DNA from: a virus
Reading direction: 5' to 3' (one strand)
DNA length: 48,879 nt
Virus record (IMG/VR): IMGVR_UViG_3300035211_000070
Span: 1-48,879 of that record
Positions within the stretch are counted from its first letter, which is position 1. Each line of letters begins with the position of its first letter. Both the position numbers and the translations under genes were made by a program. The notes beneath the pieces are model-generated. The model was not told the origin of the DNA, ran no database searches, and worked only from the letters and a program-made list of their open reading frames with translations. Shown in pieces: positions 8,234-17,900 of the stretch.

Positions 8234-9676
8234 ATGTTTCAAACGATTAACACACCAAGTCGCCTCGTTAAGAGGAACCTGTCTTCAGCCACTACGCTGG
8301 GGATAAACGACTTGAAGGAACGGGGGCTACTGACCGTTGACACTTCGTCGGCGCCGGTGATCCTCACCATTCCTTCACCACAAGAGGCGTTCGACGGTTG
8401 GGGATTCGCCGTCTTTAGCGACGGGGACGGTTCCGGCAACGCTGCGGTGCTTTCATGCACTAACGGATTCGCAAATGATGGCGACAGCTATTCCGTCTCT
8501 GATGGACAGCTTGTGCTTATTGGATGCAAAAAAGACAGCGGCGGAACCTATCGGTGGATACCGCAGGCGACGCCCGATCTGACGAAAATAGAGCGGCAGA
8601 CGTACACACCAACGTTTTCGTGGACAACCGCCACTCCGACGCTTACGAGCACAAACTATGAGTTCTGGATCATCGACGGAAAATTTGTGTTGTTCATCCT
8701 GAACTTTTCGACAGCAGACGGCGGTGGGGCTTCAGCCGTTACGATCACACCACCGATATTGCCGCCGGATATTGATGTGCTTGTTCCTATAAAGGCGTCA
8801 ATGACAGTAGACGGGACCGCCACCGATGTGTGGGGATATTTGGACTGCACGCAGGCCACCGCTGAAGACAGGCTCATAAAGCTGCACAACTTTCAAGCGT
8901 GGACGGATGACAAGGCGTGCTCGGCCAGGATCATAGGATTCTATCCGATCAAGGCCGCAGACTGGGCCGCAGCTGAGACCTATGCGACCAACAGCGTAAC
9001 TGAGAATGCGGATGCTTGGACCTGGGGAGATGTCGGCTTTGCGGTCGGTTCGTGGAATGATACCGACTCCGACGCTGCGGCGACGTTTAGTTGTGTCCTT
9101 CCGTTTTGCGGGACTCCTGACAGGGATGGCTATATGCCCGCTCTCATTCATGAGATATCCGGCGCGGGCGGCGTAACCAGGACCAACGCCAAGGGGTTTA
9201 TTGACCTGGCCAATGCGGCAAGCGCAAGTAGAGCCATTGGATGTAAGGACTACACGGCGCCAACCGATGGTCAGGCGTGCCGGATTGACCTTGCCGCATT
9301 CTTTGAGCTTGGCGGGTGGAAGACCTGGACGCCCACCCTGACATTTGACGTAGATCCGGCGAGCATCACCAAGGCTGGGTATTACAAGATCCAGGGCGGC
9401 TTTTGCCTGGGCTGGGCATATTTCACCTCGGCGGACGGAAATGACGCGGCCACACTTGAAATAGACCTGCCGGCCGTGCCAGCGTATCAGGCCAACCGGG
9501 TGATACCTGTTTGGGGCTATCAATTACAAAATGCGAGCCACTACCTGCCGGACCCATACATACCGGCCAATCAGGCGGCGGCGGCTGATAGGCAGAAGAT
9601 TAGTTTTGATAACTTCCAGGCTGCAACGGACACAGAGACAGTCACCGGATATGTGGCGTTTATCTTCCCGGTGTAG
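8234..9676 (+). CDS. Capsid decoration or fibre-like protein with repeated beta modules
   Basis: This 480-residue protein lies 11 nt after the capsid gene. An N-terminal domain (about 1-110) is followed by at least two related modules starting with Y/W-T-P-T (about 120-240 and 370-480). Each has a Y-x-[IV]-x-[DG]-G-x-[FC] strand, a TADGG/SADGN turn, and a strand ending in a phrase like IGFYPI or VAFIFPV. A middle module (about 255-360) looks like a weaker third copy. Such tandem beta modules are typical of head fibres, decoration proteins and tail fibres. Position right after the capsid gene favours a head-exposed protein. Exact role unknown. Confidence 0.6.
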   Translation: MFQTINTPSRLVKRNLSSATTLGINDLKERGLLTVDTSSAPVILTIPSPQEAFDGWGFAVFSDGDGSGNAAVLSCTNGFANDGDSYSVSDGQLVLIGCKKDSGGTYRWIPQATPDLTKIERQTYTPTFSWTTATPTLTSTNYEFWIIDGKFVLFILNFSTADGGGASAVTITPPILPPDIDVLVPIKASMTVDGTATDVWGYLDCTQATAEDRLIKLHNFQAWTDDKACSARIIGFYPIKAADWAAAETYATNSVTENADAWTWGDVGFAVGSWNDTDSDAAATFSCVLPFCGTPDRDGYMPALIHEISGAGGVTRTNAKGFIDLANAASASRAIGCKDYTAPTDGQACRIDLAAFFELGGWKTWTPTLTFDVDPASITKAGYYKIQGGFCLGWAYFTSADGNDAATLEIDLPAVPAYQANRVIPVWGYQLQNASHYLPDPYIPANQAAAADRQKISFDNFQAATDTETVTGYVAFIFPV

Positions 9677-9691
9677 TCGTAAGGAGCAACC

Positions 9692-9976
9692 ATGTGGACC
9701 GATAAAGAATGGTCACAACGACGGCTTGATAAGGCGGCCCTTGAGGCGGAGCTGAATGAACTTGATATGACCGTGCACGGCTGGTGCAACCGTAAGCCGG
9801 ACGTCGTCAGAGACGACGGTGAGCCGGTTGACTGGGACGAAGTGGAGAAGATTGCCTGGCGGCTATTCCTTACGCCGCCTAAACAATCTAACGCTGTGAA
9901 GGAAGAGAAACCGGAAATCAAGGATGAGCCAAAACCCAAGCCGAAAAAGAGACGGTCGAGATCAAAGAAAAAATAG
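9692..9976 (+). CDS. Small protein with lysine/arginine-rich tail
   Basis: This 94-residue protein begins at ATG 9692 behind AAGGAG. The N-terminal 60 residues are acidic and helical. The last 30 residues alternate KPKPKK with a terminal RRSRSKKK block, a likely DNA- or capsid-binding tail. It sits in the virion structural operon between two beta-rich proteins. No family is recognised. Confidence 0.6.
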   Translation: MWTDKEWSQRRLDKAALEAELNELDMTVHGWCNRKPDVVRDDGEPVDWDEVEKIAWRLFLTPPKQSNAVKEEKPEIKDEPKPKPKKRRSRSKKK

Positions 9977-9987
9977 AGGAGTAGGTA

Positions 9988-10320
9988 ATGTCGATTTTAC
10001 CTTTCCGGAGAGACGACGACGGTAAGCCGTTATACGGGCACGGTTCACGGACCATTACATACAGATGGGCCGACGTGGATTCGGACGGCCAGGACATCTC
10101 GTTCCCCGTAGACGTTAAGTCATGCTTTGTTCATATAGAGGGGGCCACCATATTATTTACGGTGACAGGCTCTCATGATGACTCTGAGGCGATCAATATT
10201 ACGGTGGACGGGACCACTATTAAGGACATAGACATTGCCGTTGCGGCAGACGAAACAATAGTTAATGTCGCAGCCCCTACAGGGCAAACCATAAACGTGT
10301 CTGCAATGGGTTGGGGGTAG
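9988..10320 (+). CDS. Small beta-rich structural protein
   Basis: This 110-residue protein has regularly alternating hydrophobic residues and aspartate-rich turns, suggesting a beta-sandwich domain. It has a strong ribosome binding site (AGAGGAG) and a TAG stop. With its neighbours it is likely part of a set of decoration or baseplate-like proteins. No close family is recognised. Confidence 0.6.
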   Translation: MSILPFRRDDDGKPLYGHGSRTITYRWADVDSDGQDISFPVDVKSCFVHIEGATILFTVTGSHDDSEAINITVDGTTIKDIDIAVAADETIVNVAAPTGQTINVSAMGWG

Positions 10321-10323
10321 AGC

Positions 10324-11640
10324 ATGGATGTCATACCGGGGGGGATATCTCCACTTGCAATACAAGACCAGGGGCGATTGTTCGTGCCCCCGGCTTATTA
10401 TCAGGTTGCGTCCGATCAGGCATATCAATTGAACGCTGCGGCGGATTGGATAGCACAGAAGATTGTCCCTGAATGCGATTTTGAGCTGTCCAGTATAGCG
10501 TGGTACGTGACCGCGGTTGGGACTCAAGGGGTGGCGGCTATCGAGCTATACAGCCACGACGCTACCAACGACCAGCCCAATGCGAGCCTTGCGACACTGG
10601 TGGCGGCTTCCGATAGTGGGGCCGCTGCTGACGCTTGGATTGCGGAAACCCTTGCAACAGCTCAACAGCTCTATAACGGAAAAGAAGGCTGGATAGTAAT
10701 AAAAGGAACAGACGGAGATGACTTTTCCGTGTCTACTCGACGGTGGAATACGGCTCAAGGGTCTATGTTCCCTGATTCGATGCCAAGCGCAAAATATACA
10801 ACCGATAGCGGATCGACGTGGAGCGCCTGCACTCAGGATTCAAAGCCAGCAATAATGAACATCATCTTGAATCCGGTAGCGACTAAACTGGTTCCGAATC
10901 TGTATTACGGTAGATCAACCGGTAAATACACGATTACTACAGCGGGGCTCGCTGAAATACCAGTTGAGGGGATTTCGCTTGATTGTTCAACGCTCACCGC
11001 AGATACGCTCTATTATGTATATCTTACCACAGCCCTTGCTTTGGAAGCCACAACTACGACATGGACCAAAGACAGTAACGGTCTGATGGTTAAAACAGGG
11101 GATACCACAAAGAAGCTAGTTGGCTTAATCTACCCAAAAGACGTGCTCGGTGGTGGTGATCAGGCGCCGGTTGACTGTATGGATAGGCGACTAATAGCAT
11201 ATAAAGGACGAAAAGGCACATTTGGGAAATTGTGCCCTTTTGCTAGCACAACAAGTAAAACTGTTTCAGATAATGATTGGAATACGTTGACCAGTGGATC
11301 AACAGACTATCGCATAGAAGCTGTTTTTTGGGGTGATGAAATTATACATATTGGATTTCATTGCATCTCTAGTGAGGAGCTAGCTGTTACCTGGGGGGTT
11401 AATGAGCTGACACGATCTGAGGTTAGCAATGACGCGGGGAATAGGGGAACCAGCGCCTCTTTTCATTTTATGCGATCCAGCGAAATGACGTTATATACGT
11501 TAGCCGGTTTTAACTATTTTATACCATTGGCACGTCGGATAGACACTGATGATACCCCGACCATTTTAGCATGGGGGGCTGATCAAAGTGGGGCCGGTTA
11601 TCACGACGAACGACTGGCAATATTTGGGCATATATTATGA
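10324..11640 (+). CDS. Beta-rich virion protein, possible fibre
   Basis: This 438-residue protein is rich in Thr, Ala, Ser and Asp. Residues about 50-180 resemble a carbohydrate-binding-like beta-sandwich, with the phrases VAAIELYSHDATNDQP and GWIVIKGTDGDDFSVS. The second half is also beta-rich and includes a long glycine/threonine stretch. There is no signal peptide. It overlaps the next gene by ATGA. A surface or fibre role is inferred from composition and operon position only. Confidence 0.6.
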   Translation: MDVIPGGISPLAIQDQGRLFVPPAYYQVASDQAYQLNAAADWIAQKIVPECDFELSSIAWYVTAVGTQGVAAIELYSHDATNDQPNASLATLVAASDSGAAADAWIAETLATAQQLYNGKEGWIVIKGTDGDDFSVSTRRWNTAQGSMFPDSMPSAKYTTDSGSTWSACTQDSKPAIMNIILNPVATKLVPNLYYGRSTGKYTITTAGLAEIPVEGISLDCSTLTADTLYYVYLTTALALEATTTTWTKDSNGLMVKTGDTTKKLVGLIYPKDVLGGGDQAPVDCMDRRLIAYKGRKGTFGKLCPFASTTSKTVSDNDWNTLTSGSTDYRIEAVFWGDEIIHIGFHCISSEELAVTWGVNELTRSEVSNDAGNRGTSASFHFMRSSEMTLYTLAGFNYFIPLARRIDTDDTPTILAWGADQSGAGYHDERLAIFGHIL

Positions 11641-12065
11641 GTATGCTTGAAGATGAATTAAGGGCCTGTGATATTATATGTGTAGGAATCAATGAGACTG
11701 TTCCTCTACTAAACCCTCCATACGATCAACTTTCATCCGGTGAGCAAGCAATAGTTGACGCTTGTATTGCGGCTCACGGCCAGGCATACGGCAGTCAACC
11801 GACAATTGACTTGAATCAAAAATTAACACAAGACCAGAAGGACGCATATGTAAGAGTGCGGAACATGCCGTATTGGATAGCCCGGATGAAAAAACTAGGA
11901 GAGGGGCTTGACTTAGGATCTGGAATTGACAGCGGCGACGTAGCAAACGCAATCCATTGGCTTTACCACAACGATCAAAAAACAGCAGAGGATTTGGAGA
12001 CTGCGATATCAGCCGTGTGGACTGAGATACCATTATGGACACAAGGGAATACAGATTATGAGTGA
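11637..12065 (+). CDS. Hypothetical structural-operon protein
   Basis: This 142-residue protein has an ATG overlapping the preceding TGA. It is mostly helical, with a conserved-looking stretch (about 60-85, QKLTQDQKDAYVRVRNMPYW) and no membrane segment or cysteine cluster. It may work with the beta-rich protein encoded just upstream, for example as a fibre chaperone or assembly factor. That is speculation from coupling. Confidence 0.55.
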   Translation: MSMLEDELRACDIICVGINETVPLLNPPYDQLSSGEQAIVDACIAAHGQAYGSQPTIDLNQKLTQDQKDAYVRVRNMPYWIARMKKLGEGLDLGSGIDSGDVANAIHWLYHNDQKTAEDLETAISAVWTEIPLWTQGNTDYE

Positions 12066-12363
12066 TTTGTGGGAAAAAGAATACTTGACCAAGGACGATA
12101 TTGCCGAATGCCTCAAGACCAAGGAAGGCAGGCGGGAGCGGGTTACACATGGACTGGCTCACGTGTTTGCCCATCTGGGGATTATGCCGCCGTCGGCTGA
12201 AAAGCAAGAGGAGATCTGCGCTATTATGTGGGACACGCTGTTCAGAAAGCCGGTGTGGGAACTATTGGAAGAAAAGGAACTGGCGCAGTCATGTAAAGAA
12301 GCTGGCGTTAAGCCGGTCTGTATGGATGAGCTTTATCACATGAGGGTGAGGGGAGAAGCGTAA
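12058..12363 (+). CDS. Hypothetical helical protein upstream of the lysis genes
   Basis: This 101-residue protein overlaps the previous gene by 8 nt and the next by 1 nt (TAATG). It is charged and helical, with a central segment LAHVFAHLGIMPPSAEKQEE. There is no membrane segment or recognisable motif. Its place between fibre-like genes and the lysis cassette gives no firm clue. Confidence 0.55.
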   Translation: MSDLWEKEYLTKDDIAECLKTKEGRRERVTHGLAHVFAHLGIMPPSAEKQEEICAIMWDTLFRKPVWELLEEKELAQSCKEAGVKPVCMDELYHMRVRGEA

Positions 12364-12683
12364 TGGCAATGAATGAAATAGACCTTCACAGTGCCATGAC
12401 CGCCGGGTTTGCACGGATCGAAGATAAATTGGAAAAACACCGCACCGAGCAACGTGAAGACACGAAGGAAATATGGGAGGCGATACGGCAGGATCGCAAC
12501 CGATGCGACAAGGTTCACGCCGAGGTGAATAAACAGCTCGACGGGGTATGCGGCAAAGTAGCCGTAATGAACGGCATGAGCAAGGGCAGTAACAGGGTCC
12601 AGACTATCCTGTGGTCCGTTGTTACCGCAATAGGGACATGCGTCGCCGGAGGTGCGGCGTATTACGGCTTGATAAAGCCATGA
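12363..12683 (+). CDS. Tail-anchored coiled-coil membrane protein (XhlA-like, lysis-associated)
   Basis: This 106-residue protein has a charged helical/coiled-coil N-terminal part (about 5-70) followed by one C-terminal membrane helix (about 80-102, ILWSVVTAIGTCVAGGAAYY). This layout matches XhlA-type haemolysin/holin accessory proteins and similar phage proteins encoded beside holins. It directly precedes a two-TM protein and a peptidase gene, so a role in host lysis is likely. Other tail-anchored proteins have the same layout. Confidence 0.6.
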   Translation: MAMNEIDLHSAMTAGFARIEDKLEKHRTEQREDTKEIWEAIRQDRNRCDKVHAEVNKQLDGVCGKVAVMNGMSKGSNRVQTILWSVVTAIGTCVAGGAAYYGLIKP

Positions 12684-12693
12684 GAGAGAGGAC

Positions 12694-13005
12694 ATGAAAA
12701 AGGACACCGAATTATCTCCGTCACAAAAATCAGGCATAGTCAACATTGTCGGACTTATCATCCTGATTATCCTTATATTCTCTTACTGTTGGCTACCCAG
12801 AGGATCGTTGGCGTATGGGATACTGGAACGTTTATGGCGGGGGATGATCGCATCGACGGCGTTTACGCTGATTGCAGTAAATTTTATCCACAGCATCGAC
12901 TGGACTACGCTAGGAGAGTGGTTTGAGTTTAACGAAGACACTGCAAAAGCCATTGTGTTGGCTGCTTGTATCCTTGGCATTGCTTCTGTGTTTATCGCTG
13001 GGTGA
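12694..13005 (+). CDS. Putative holin, multiple membrane helices
   Basis: This 103-residue protein has membrane segments at about residues 13-32, 45-63 and 84-102, with a charged N-terminus. A small multi-spanning protein immediately before a muralytic-type peptidase is the classic holin position; holins permeabilise the inner membrane at the timed end of infection. Its last 83 nt overlap the start of the peptidase gene in another frame. No sequence family was recognised; the call rests on topology and context. Confidence 0.6.
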   Translation: MKKDTELSPSQKSGIVNIVGLIILIILIFSYCWLPRGSLAYGILERLWRGMIASTAFTLIAVNFIHSIDWTTLGEWFEFNEDTAKAIVLAACILGIASVFIAG

Positions 13006-13654
13006 TCGGATCATCGCTGGTGGTCCCCAGAGAATAGACAGTGAGCTGGACATTTCCGTCAGAAGCGCCGGAGATAGGATAAAGGAACGGGCTGAGGTGA
13101 CTGGCTATGTCGGAGTCACGGCCAAGTGGAGTGGTCTGCCGACAGCTAAAAATACAGATATCGCCGTTACGGTTGGCTCAAAAGGGAAATGGGACAAATG
13201 GGATTGGGACGCAAAGTGGACCGCAAGGCCTAATCGTAATGGCATAAACAGGACCGCTGAGAGCATATTCTGGGATAGCATAAGGTGGTTTACCAAAGCC
13301 GACTTTATGGCAAAAACCAAAGGCCCATACTACGGCAAAGACGTGATAGACAGAAAACTCGTCAGGCTGTTGGATCATATCCGTACCACTATCGGTAAGC
13401 CGATGAATATAAATTCAGGCACACGCAATCCGGGCCACAACAAAAAGGTTGGGGGTGTTTTGAACAGCGCACATATTCCGAAAAACGGGACGAGCTATGC
13501 TGCGGACGTGAGGTGTGTCGATTCAAGAACTAGATTCCAAATCTTGCACCTATCGAATCAATGCGGCATTAAGCGTATCGGGGTGGCGAAATCATTTATC
13601 CATTTGGACACAAGTCCATATTTACCAAATAGAGTTGTGTGGTTATACAAATGA
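12923..13654 (+). CDS. Membrane-anchored M15-type peptidase (endolysin)
   Basis: This 243-residue protein starts at TTG (12923) behind TAGGAG, inside the holin-like gene. Residues about 11-30 form an N-terminal membrane or signal-anchor helix. A lysine/tryptophan-rich linker follows. Residues about 135-243 match the M15_3 D-Ala-D-Ala peptidase group: SGTRNPGHN, then H184 and D195 (SAH...AAD) and H227-L-D229 (FIHLD), the expected zinc ligands and catalytic residues. Such enzymes cut peptidoglycan cross-links. The anchor suggests export by the host secretion system, possibly as a signal-anchor-release endolysin. Confidence 0.8.
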   Translation: MSLTKTLQKPLCWLLVSLALLLCLSLGDRIIAGGPQRIDSELDISVRSAGDRIKERAEVTGYVGVTAKWSGLPTAKNTDIAVTVGSKGKWDKWDWDAKWTARPNRNGINRTAESIFWDSIRWFTKADFMAKTKGPYYGKDVIDRKLVRLLDHIRTTIGKPMNINSGTRNPGHNKKVGGVLNSAHIPKNGTSYAADVRCVDSRTRFQILHLSNQCGIKRIGVAKSFIHLDTSPYLPNRVVWLYK

Positions 13655-13818
13655 AGGTCGTGGAGCTGGATGACTATCGAGATATTTGCGAGCCGTTTCT
13701 TTGTGTATGCGTTAACTGTTGCGCTGAGTTTTACTCGCAATGCCCGGAGGGGACGAACAAGAATATGCTCGAATGTCCTGAGTGCGGCTGTCTAACGGCC
13801 GGGAAGGTTGGTGATTGA
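13651..13818 (+). CDS. Small zinc-binding protein
   Basis: This 55-residue gene starts at ATG 13651, overlapping the peptidase stop by ATGA, and ends in TGA overlapping the next start. It has eight cysteines: C13, C18, C20, C23, C24, C31, C41 and C44-x-C46. The C-terminal CPECGC knuckle with an upstream C-x-x-C indicates a zinc ribbon. Perfect coupling on both sides supports it as a real gene despite its size. Function unknown. Confidence 0.65.
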   Translation: MKVVELDDYRDICEPFLCVCVNCCAEFYSQCPEGTNKNMLECPECGCLTAGKVGD

Positions 13819-13985
13819 TGCCTTGGGGAATAAGGAAATGTAAAGACGGAGGAAGCGAAGTTTACAAAAAATCTACGGGAAAAACTATCAAGGGCGGCAA
13901 ACATCCCGACAGAGCGTCAGCCTTAAAGCATCTACAAGCCATAGAGATCAACTACTATGGCAAGAAGAAAGGCGGCAAGAAATGA
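13818..13985 (+). CDS. Small basic protein (phage HP-x-R-A-x-A-L type)
   Basis: This 55-residue basic protein is coupled to both neighbours (TGATG at 13816-13820, ATGA at 13982-13985). It contains GGKHPDRASALKHLQAIE, which resembles a widespread tiny phage protein with an HPTRAKAxAQxRAI pattern and no assigned function. The lysine/glycine-rich end (YYGKKKGGKK) may bind DNA or protein. Tight coupling supports reality. Confidence 0.65.
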   Translation: MPWGIRKCKDGGSEVYKKSTGKTIKGGKHPDRASALKHLQAIEINYYGKKKGGKK

Positions 13986-14272
13986 TTCGTAAAATACTCG
14001 ATTGGATCGTAAGCCTGCTTCTCAGGCTCTACAACTCCCCTATCGCCAGAGAAATGGCGATGACCACCTTGAAGATTGCAGCCGGGGAATTCAAGGACGC
14101 ATTAGCCAAAACCCTGGAGGCCGTCAAAGAAGCCAACGATAAGAATATGACGGGGACTCAGAAGAAGAACTATGTGCTGAAAATACTTAAAGCTGAGTTT
14201 GGTGATATACCCAAGAGCATGGCGAACTATCTTATTGAGTCAGCATTGGCGATGATCAAGCAAGAGGATTAA
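13982..14272 (+). CDS. Helical protein with amphipathic N-terminus
   Basis: This 96-residue protein's N-terminus (about 3-17, RKILDWIVSLLLRLY) is hydrophobic/amphipathic and may contact membrane. The C-terminal half (TGTQKKNYVLKILKAEFG) recalls the tail region of LLH-type phage holins, but no full transmembrane helix is evident. It follows the lysis genes and may belong to them, or be a structural protein. The assignment is open. Confidence 0.55.
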   Translation: MIRKILDWIVSLLLRLYNSPIAREMAMTTLKIAAGEFKDALAKTLEAVKEANDKNMTGTQKKNYVLKILKAEFGDIPKSMANYLIESALAMIKQED

Positions 14273-14273
14273 T

Positions 14274-14939
14274 ATGGCGTTACTTGGACCGGCAGGCGAC
14301 ATTCAGGCAAGCGTATTGAAGCGATTCAACGATAAGGGCGCTGCGTTCTTAACGGACGATGGCATGCTCGATACGCTGAATGAGGTTCACCGGCTGGTTG
14401 CAAAAGAGAGCGTCTTTAGGGTGACCGAGACTTTTGACTCCGTTTCGGATCAATATATTTATGATCTCTCTTCCGTACTCGATGAAGATTATATACAGCT
14501 TATTGACCTTACGTGGGAGGGCGACACCAACAGCGAGCCAATGAGGGCTATTCCGAACGTGCTCAGATTCAAAGCCATACGACGCCAGACCATTAGGGTT
14601 CTTTCAACAAGTAGGCCATGCATTTACACCGTCGATGGGTTTAACCTGAAAGTGTGGCCTGCCCCAAGCTCAAGCGCTTCAGACGCCTTTGAAGCCGATT
14701 ACGCCTACATGCCGGGTGATATCGAAAATGACGCAGGGTATGAATTCCCAAGCCCAATTAATAGGGCGTGGTATCCGGTGTATGTGAATGGAGCCTTGTG
14801 GATTAGTTACGAAAAATCAGCGCCTTCGCAAAAGTCAAAGGCCATGATTAAAGAAAAGTACGCGTTGTTTCAGGAAGGCGTCCACGAGTTGTGGAGCGCC
14901 ACATATTTGAGCGGTAGTATCACTGTCAGGCCGGGTTAA
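14274..14939 (+). CDS. Head-completion/tail adaptor protein
   Basis: This 221-residue protein looks like the adaptor class (P22 gp4/T7 gp11-like) that joins the portal to the short tail. It has an N-terminal helical part (FNDKGAAFLTDDGMLDTLNE) and a central beta hairpin with YDLSS and the phrase LTWEGDTNSEPMRAI. It continues with LKVWPAP and PGDIENDAGYEFPSP and ends in a helix. It directly precedes the nozzle-type gene, the usual order of short-tailed phages. Assigned by pattern and position. Confidence 0.65.
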   Translation: MALLGPAGDIQASVLKRFNDKGAAFLTDDGMLDTLNEVHRLVAKESVFRVTETFDSVSDQYIYDLSSVLDEDYIQLIDLTWEGDTNSEPMRAIPNVLRFKAIRRQTIRVLSTSRPCIYTVDGFNLKVWPAPSSSASDAFEADYAYMPGDIENDAGYEFPSPINRAWYPVYVNGALWISYEKSAPSQKSKAMIKEKYALFQEGVHELWSATYLSGSITVRPG

Positions 14940-14942
14940 TGA

Positions 14943-17900
14943 ATGAATGGCGACGCAATACTCAGATTAGGCGACTTTTCGGCGGGCATGAGGAACCGGG
15001 CCGCAAGCCCTTTGAATTCCATACCGAACGCCTTAACCGCCGGGGAGAATATCACCCTTGAAAATCGTATTCTCGAAACTCGTCCGGGATATGAGGTCTA
15101 CAGTTCCGGCTCCCTTCCAAACAGCATAGTAAAATACCTCGAACAGGTCAGATTTCCCACCAATGAAACGTCCTTCCTTGTGGCTCAGGTCCAGGTAGAC
15201 CAGCGCCAGGGTGGTGTTGAACGGTCCAATCATTGCGTGAACTACTATGATGGCAAGCTCTACATCTGGGGTGGATCGTCCACCACAATGGATATCTACA
15301 ACTGCGCAACCGGCGTTTGGAGCACAGGGACGTCTGGCGGGACGGCCCGTTATGGAAGCACGGGCACAGTATACAACGGGAAGATATACTACTGGGGTGG
15401 ATATTCAGGTGGCGCCCTTAATAGTGTTGACATCTATGACCCCACAGACGGTGAAGGCGGATCTTGGTCTACTGGAAGCGCTGGGGGCACTGCTAGGTGG
15501 TGGCATTGCGCAGAATACTATGACGGCAAAATCTACTTTTTCAATGGCTTCACTACTACCGTAGACATCTACGATCCAACGTTGGACAGTTGGGATACCG
15601 GCGCCTCCGGCGGGCCTGCCGACACCAACAGCATGGCGTCCTGCATCGTGGGAGATGTGGTCTACCTCTGGGCCGGGCAGGGTGAGGGATATTGGAACAC
15701 GATGTATTCCTACACCATCGGGACCGACACATGGGCCACGTTGGCGTCAGGGGGCACGGCGAGAGCCGGCCATACCATGGAGCATTACGACGGTGTGATT
15801 TATATGTGGGGAGGGTGGTCCGGTTCCGGTGACCCGCTCAACACGATGGACGCCTATACGATTAGCACAAACACGTACACAACCGGGGTGGATGGAGGCA
15901 ACGCCAGAAAATATCATAACGGAGCGTACGACGGCAGCCGCTATTGGTATCAACACGGCGGTGTAGACGCTGAAGACGAGAATATTAATCTGTTGGACAT
16001 TTTTGATTTTCTCAACATGGCGTGGATCACCGGTTCCTACGGTGAGCTGTACGCTGCGCTGGACGATGGGAGCCCAGCCTTTGAAAAGATATACGATTTG
16101 GGGACGGCGCCGGGTGTGGTAAGCTGCGCCGTGTTGAATGACGTGGCCGTGATTACCGAAGGGGTGGAAAAACGCCCGCTTTGGTGGGCCGGGTGTCTGT
16201 CTGATGACGGGAGCGATTGGACTAACCCGTTGGCGGTATTAATTTCCCAGGATGGAGACAACTGGTTTGACATATCGAGTGAAGTGCTGGACAAGGATTC
16301 CGAGAGATACGCCATATTGACCGGCGGTGTTTCGGCCCGTGGCGCCTTACTCGTACGGTCCATGGTTCCATATGTGAAGGGATTCGCCGTATGGCTCCAA
16401 ACATATAACACGGACATAGGGGTTGATTCAGCGTCCGACGTGACCGCTGTGTTCGATAGTTCCGGTGATGTCAATCGCAAGGATCTAAAAGAAGACATTC
16501 TTTACTGGAAGCAAGATTCCGGCGCTACCGGACATTTTGAAGGAGAAACTCTTAATCCTGACGTTGCGGCGGCGGTTGATAAGGGCGGCGGGCTGGTGGG
16601 AATACCCTGCACCGGCCAGCCGTATTCGACCGGCAATATCATCGAGATACGGAACTCCACGTACTACACTGGCACGTTTACCGTGGATGCGACGAGCGGC
16701 ACGGATGAAATCGTTATAACGGCCACGTACAACGCCGAAACATTTACCGGCGCTGAAACAATCAACCAACGCATAACGCTTGGCGCCGGAAATGACGCCC
16801 CTGACATAGAAGAGGGTCTCACCATTTATTATTCTGGCGGGGATTTATCCATATTTTCTATCACGGATGATGGGGAAGCGAACGGAGAGGTTGAGCTTAT
16901 CGGTGAGCTGGCTGATCAAACAGTCACTAGCATATACGGGCTTGTGATCGACTCACAAGGGCTTAGGCCCGAACCCAGCACGGGCAGCGTATTAGATACT
17001 GTCGACTATGCCCATACTACGGGAAGGACTGTCACTGTCGGGCAGATGTCTTATCGAATTGTGGTAGATTCGAGCTTTTTGACCGCCACAGCCGAACAGG
17101 TCCGGATTACGCTGTATTCCGGGGACACATCAACAAATCCGGGGATGCAGGTCAATAATGTTTCGATAGTTGAACGATCGGGATCTACGGAAAATGGCGT
17201 AACGACTCCGACTGAAATAAACTTTTCGAGCGCCTCACTCAACACTCTAAAACAGGGTGACCAATCAGCGACAAGCGCTTGGACGGATTTTTCTATTGAT
17301 CAGTCCAAAAGCTACTTAGTTATTATCGACCTAGCTTCAACCGCTACGTATAACGATATTACGAGAAGCAACCGAGTTGCTATCAACGCAGAATACGACA
17401 CGAACAAAAAGAATTACTATAAAGCCGACGCATCCAGCTATGATCAGCAAACGGTATCCGGCTTTCTTAACTCGTCATGGGCGAGACCGGCATTAATGCT
17501 GGAAGTGCGAGACGCCCCCGTAATTCCGACCACCGCCTTTGAAAGCACCACGGATTCAATATCCATCAATATAGGCGCCTATGACAGTTTCCTTGGTTTA
17601 ACCATAGACGCTGACGAGCCGAGCGGCTCCTATATCTATTATGCGCTTTCATTTACCGGCGGCACTGAGTGGCAAGTGTATCTTGATAGCGCATGGCAAA
17701 CCATTGTGCAGTTAGATGGGGCAACGTGGCAATATTGGGATGGGGGCAGCTTTCAGAATGCAACCGAAAACACCGAGCTTGGGGCACTGCACCAGGCGTT
17801 TGCGGACTCAGACAACCAAATGGTTGAAGCAGACGTAGAAGCCCTAACTGTTGATGAATTGGTGGGAACGGATTCGTTCGTGCCCGGCGTCACAACTACG

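Noticed and set aside
8798-9523. Minus-strand frame of 241 residues opposite the fibre-like gene
   Set aside because: No start signal, arginine/glycine-rich shadow composition, while the plus gene has a strong site and repeat modules.
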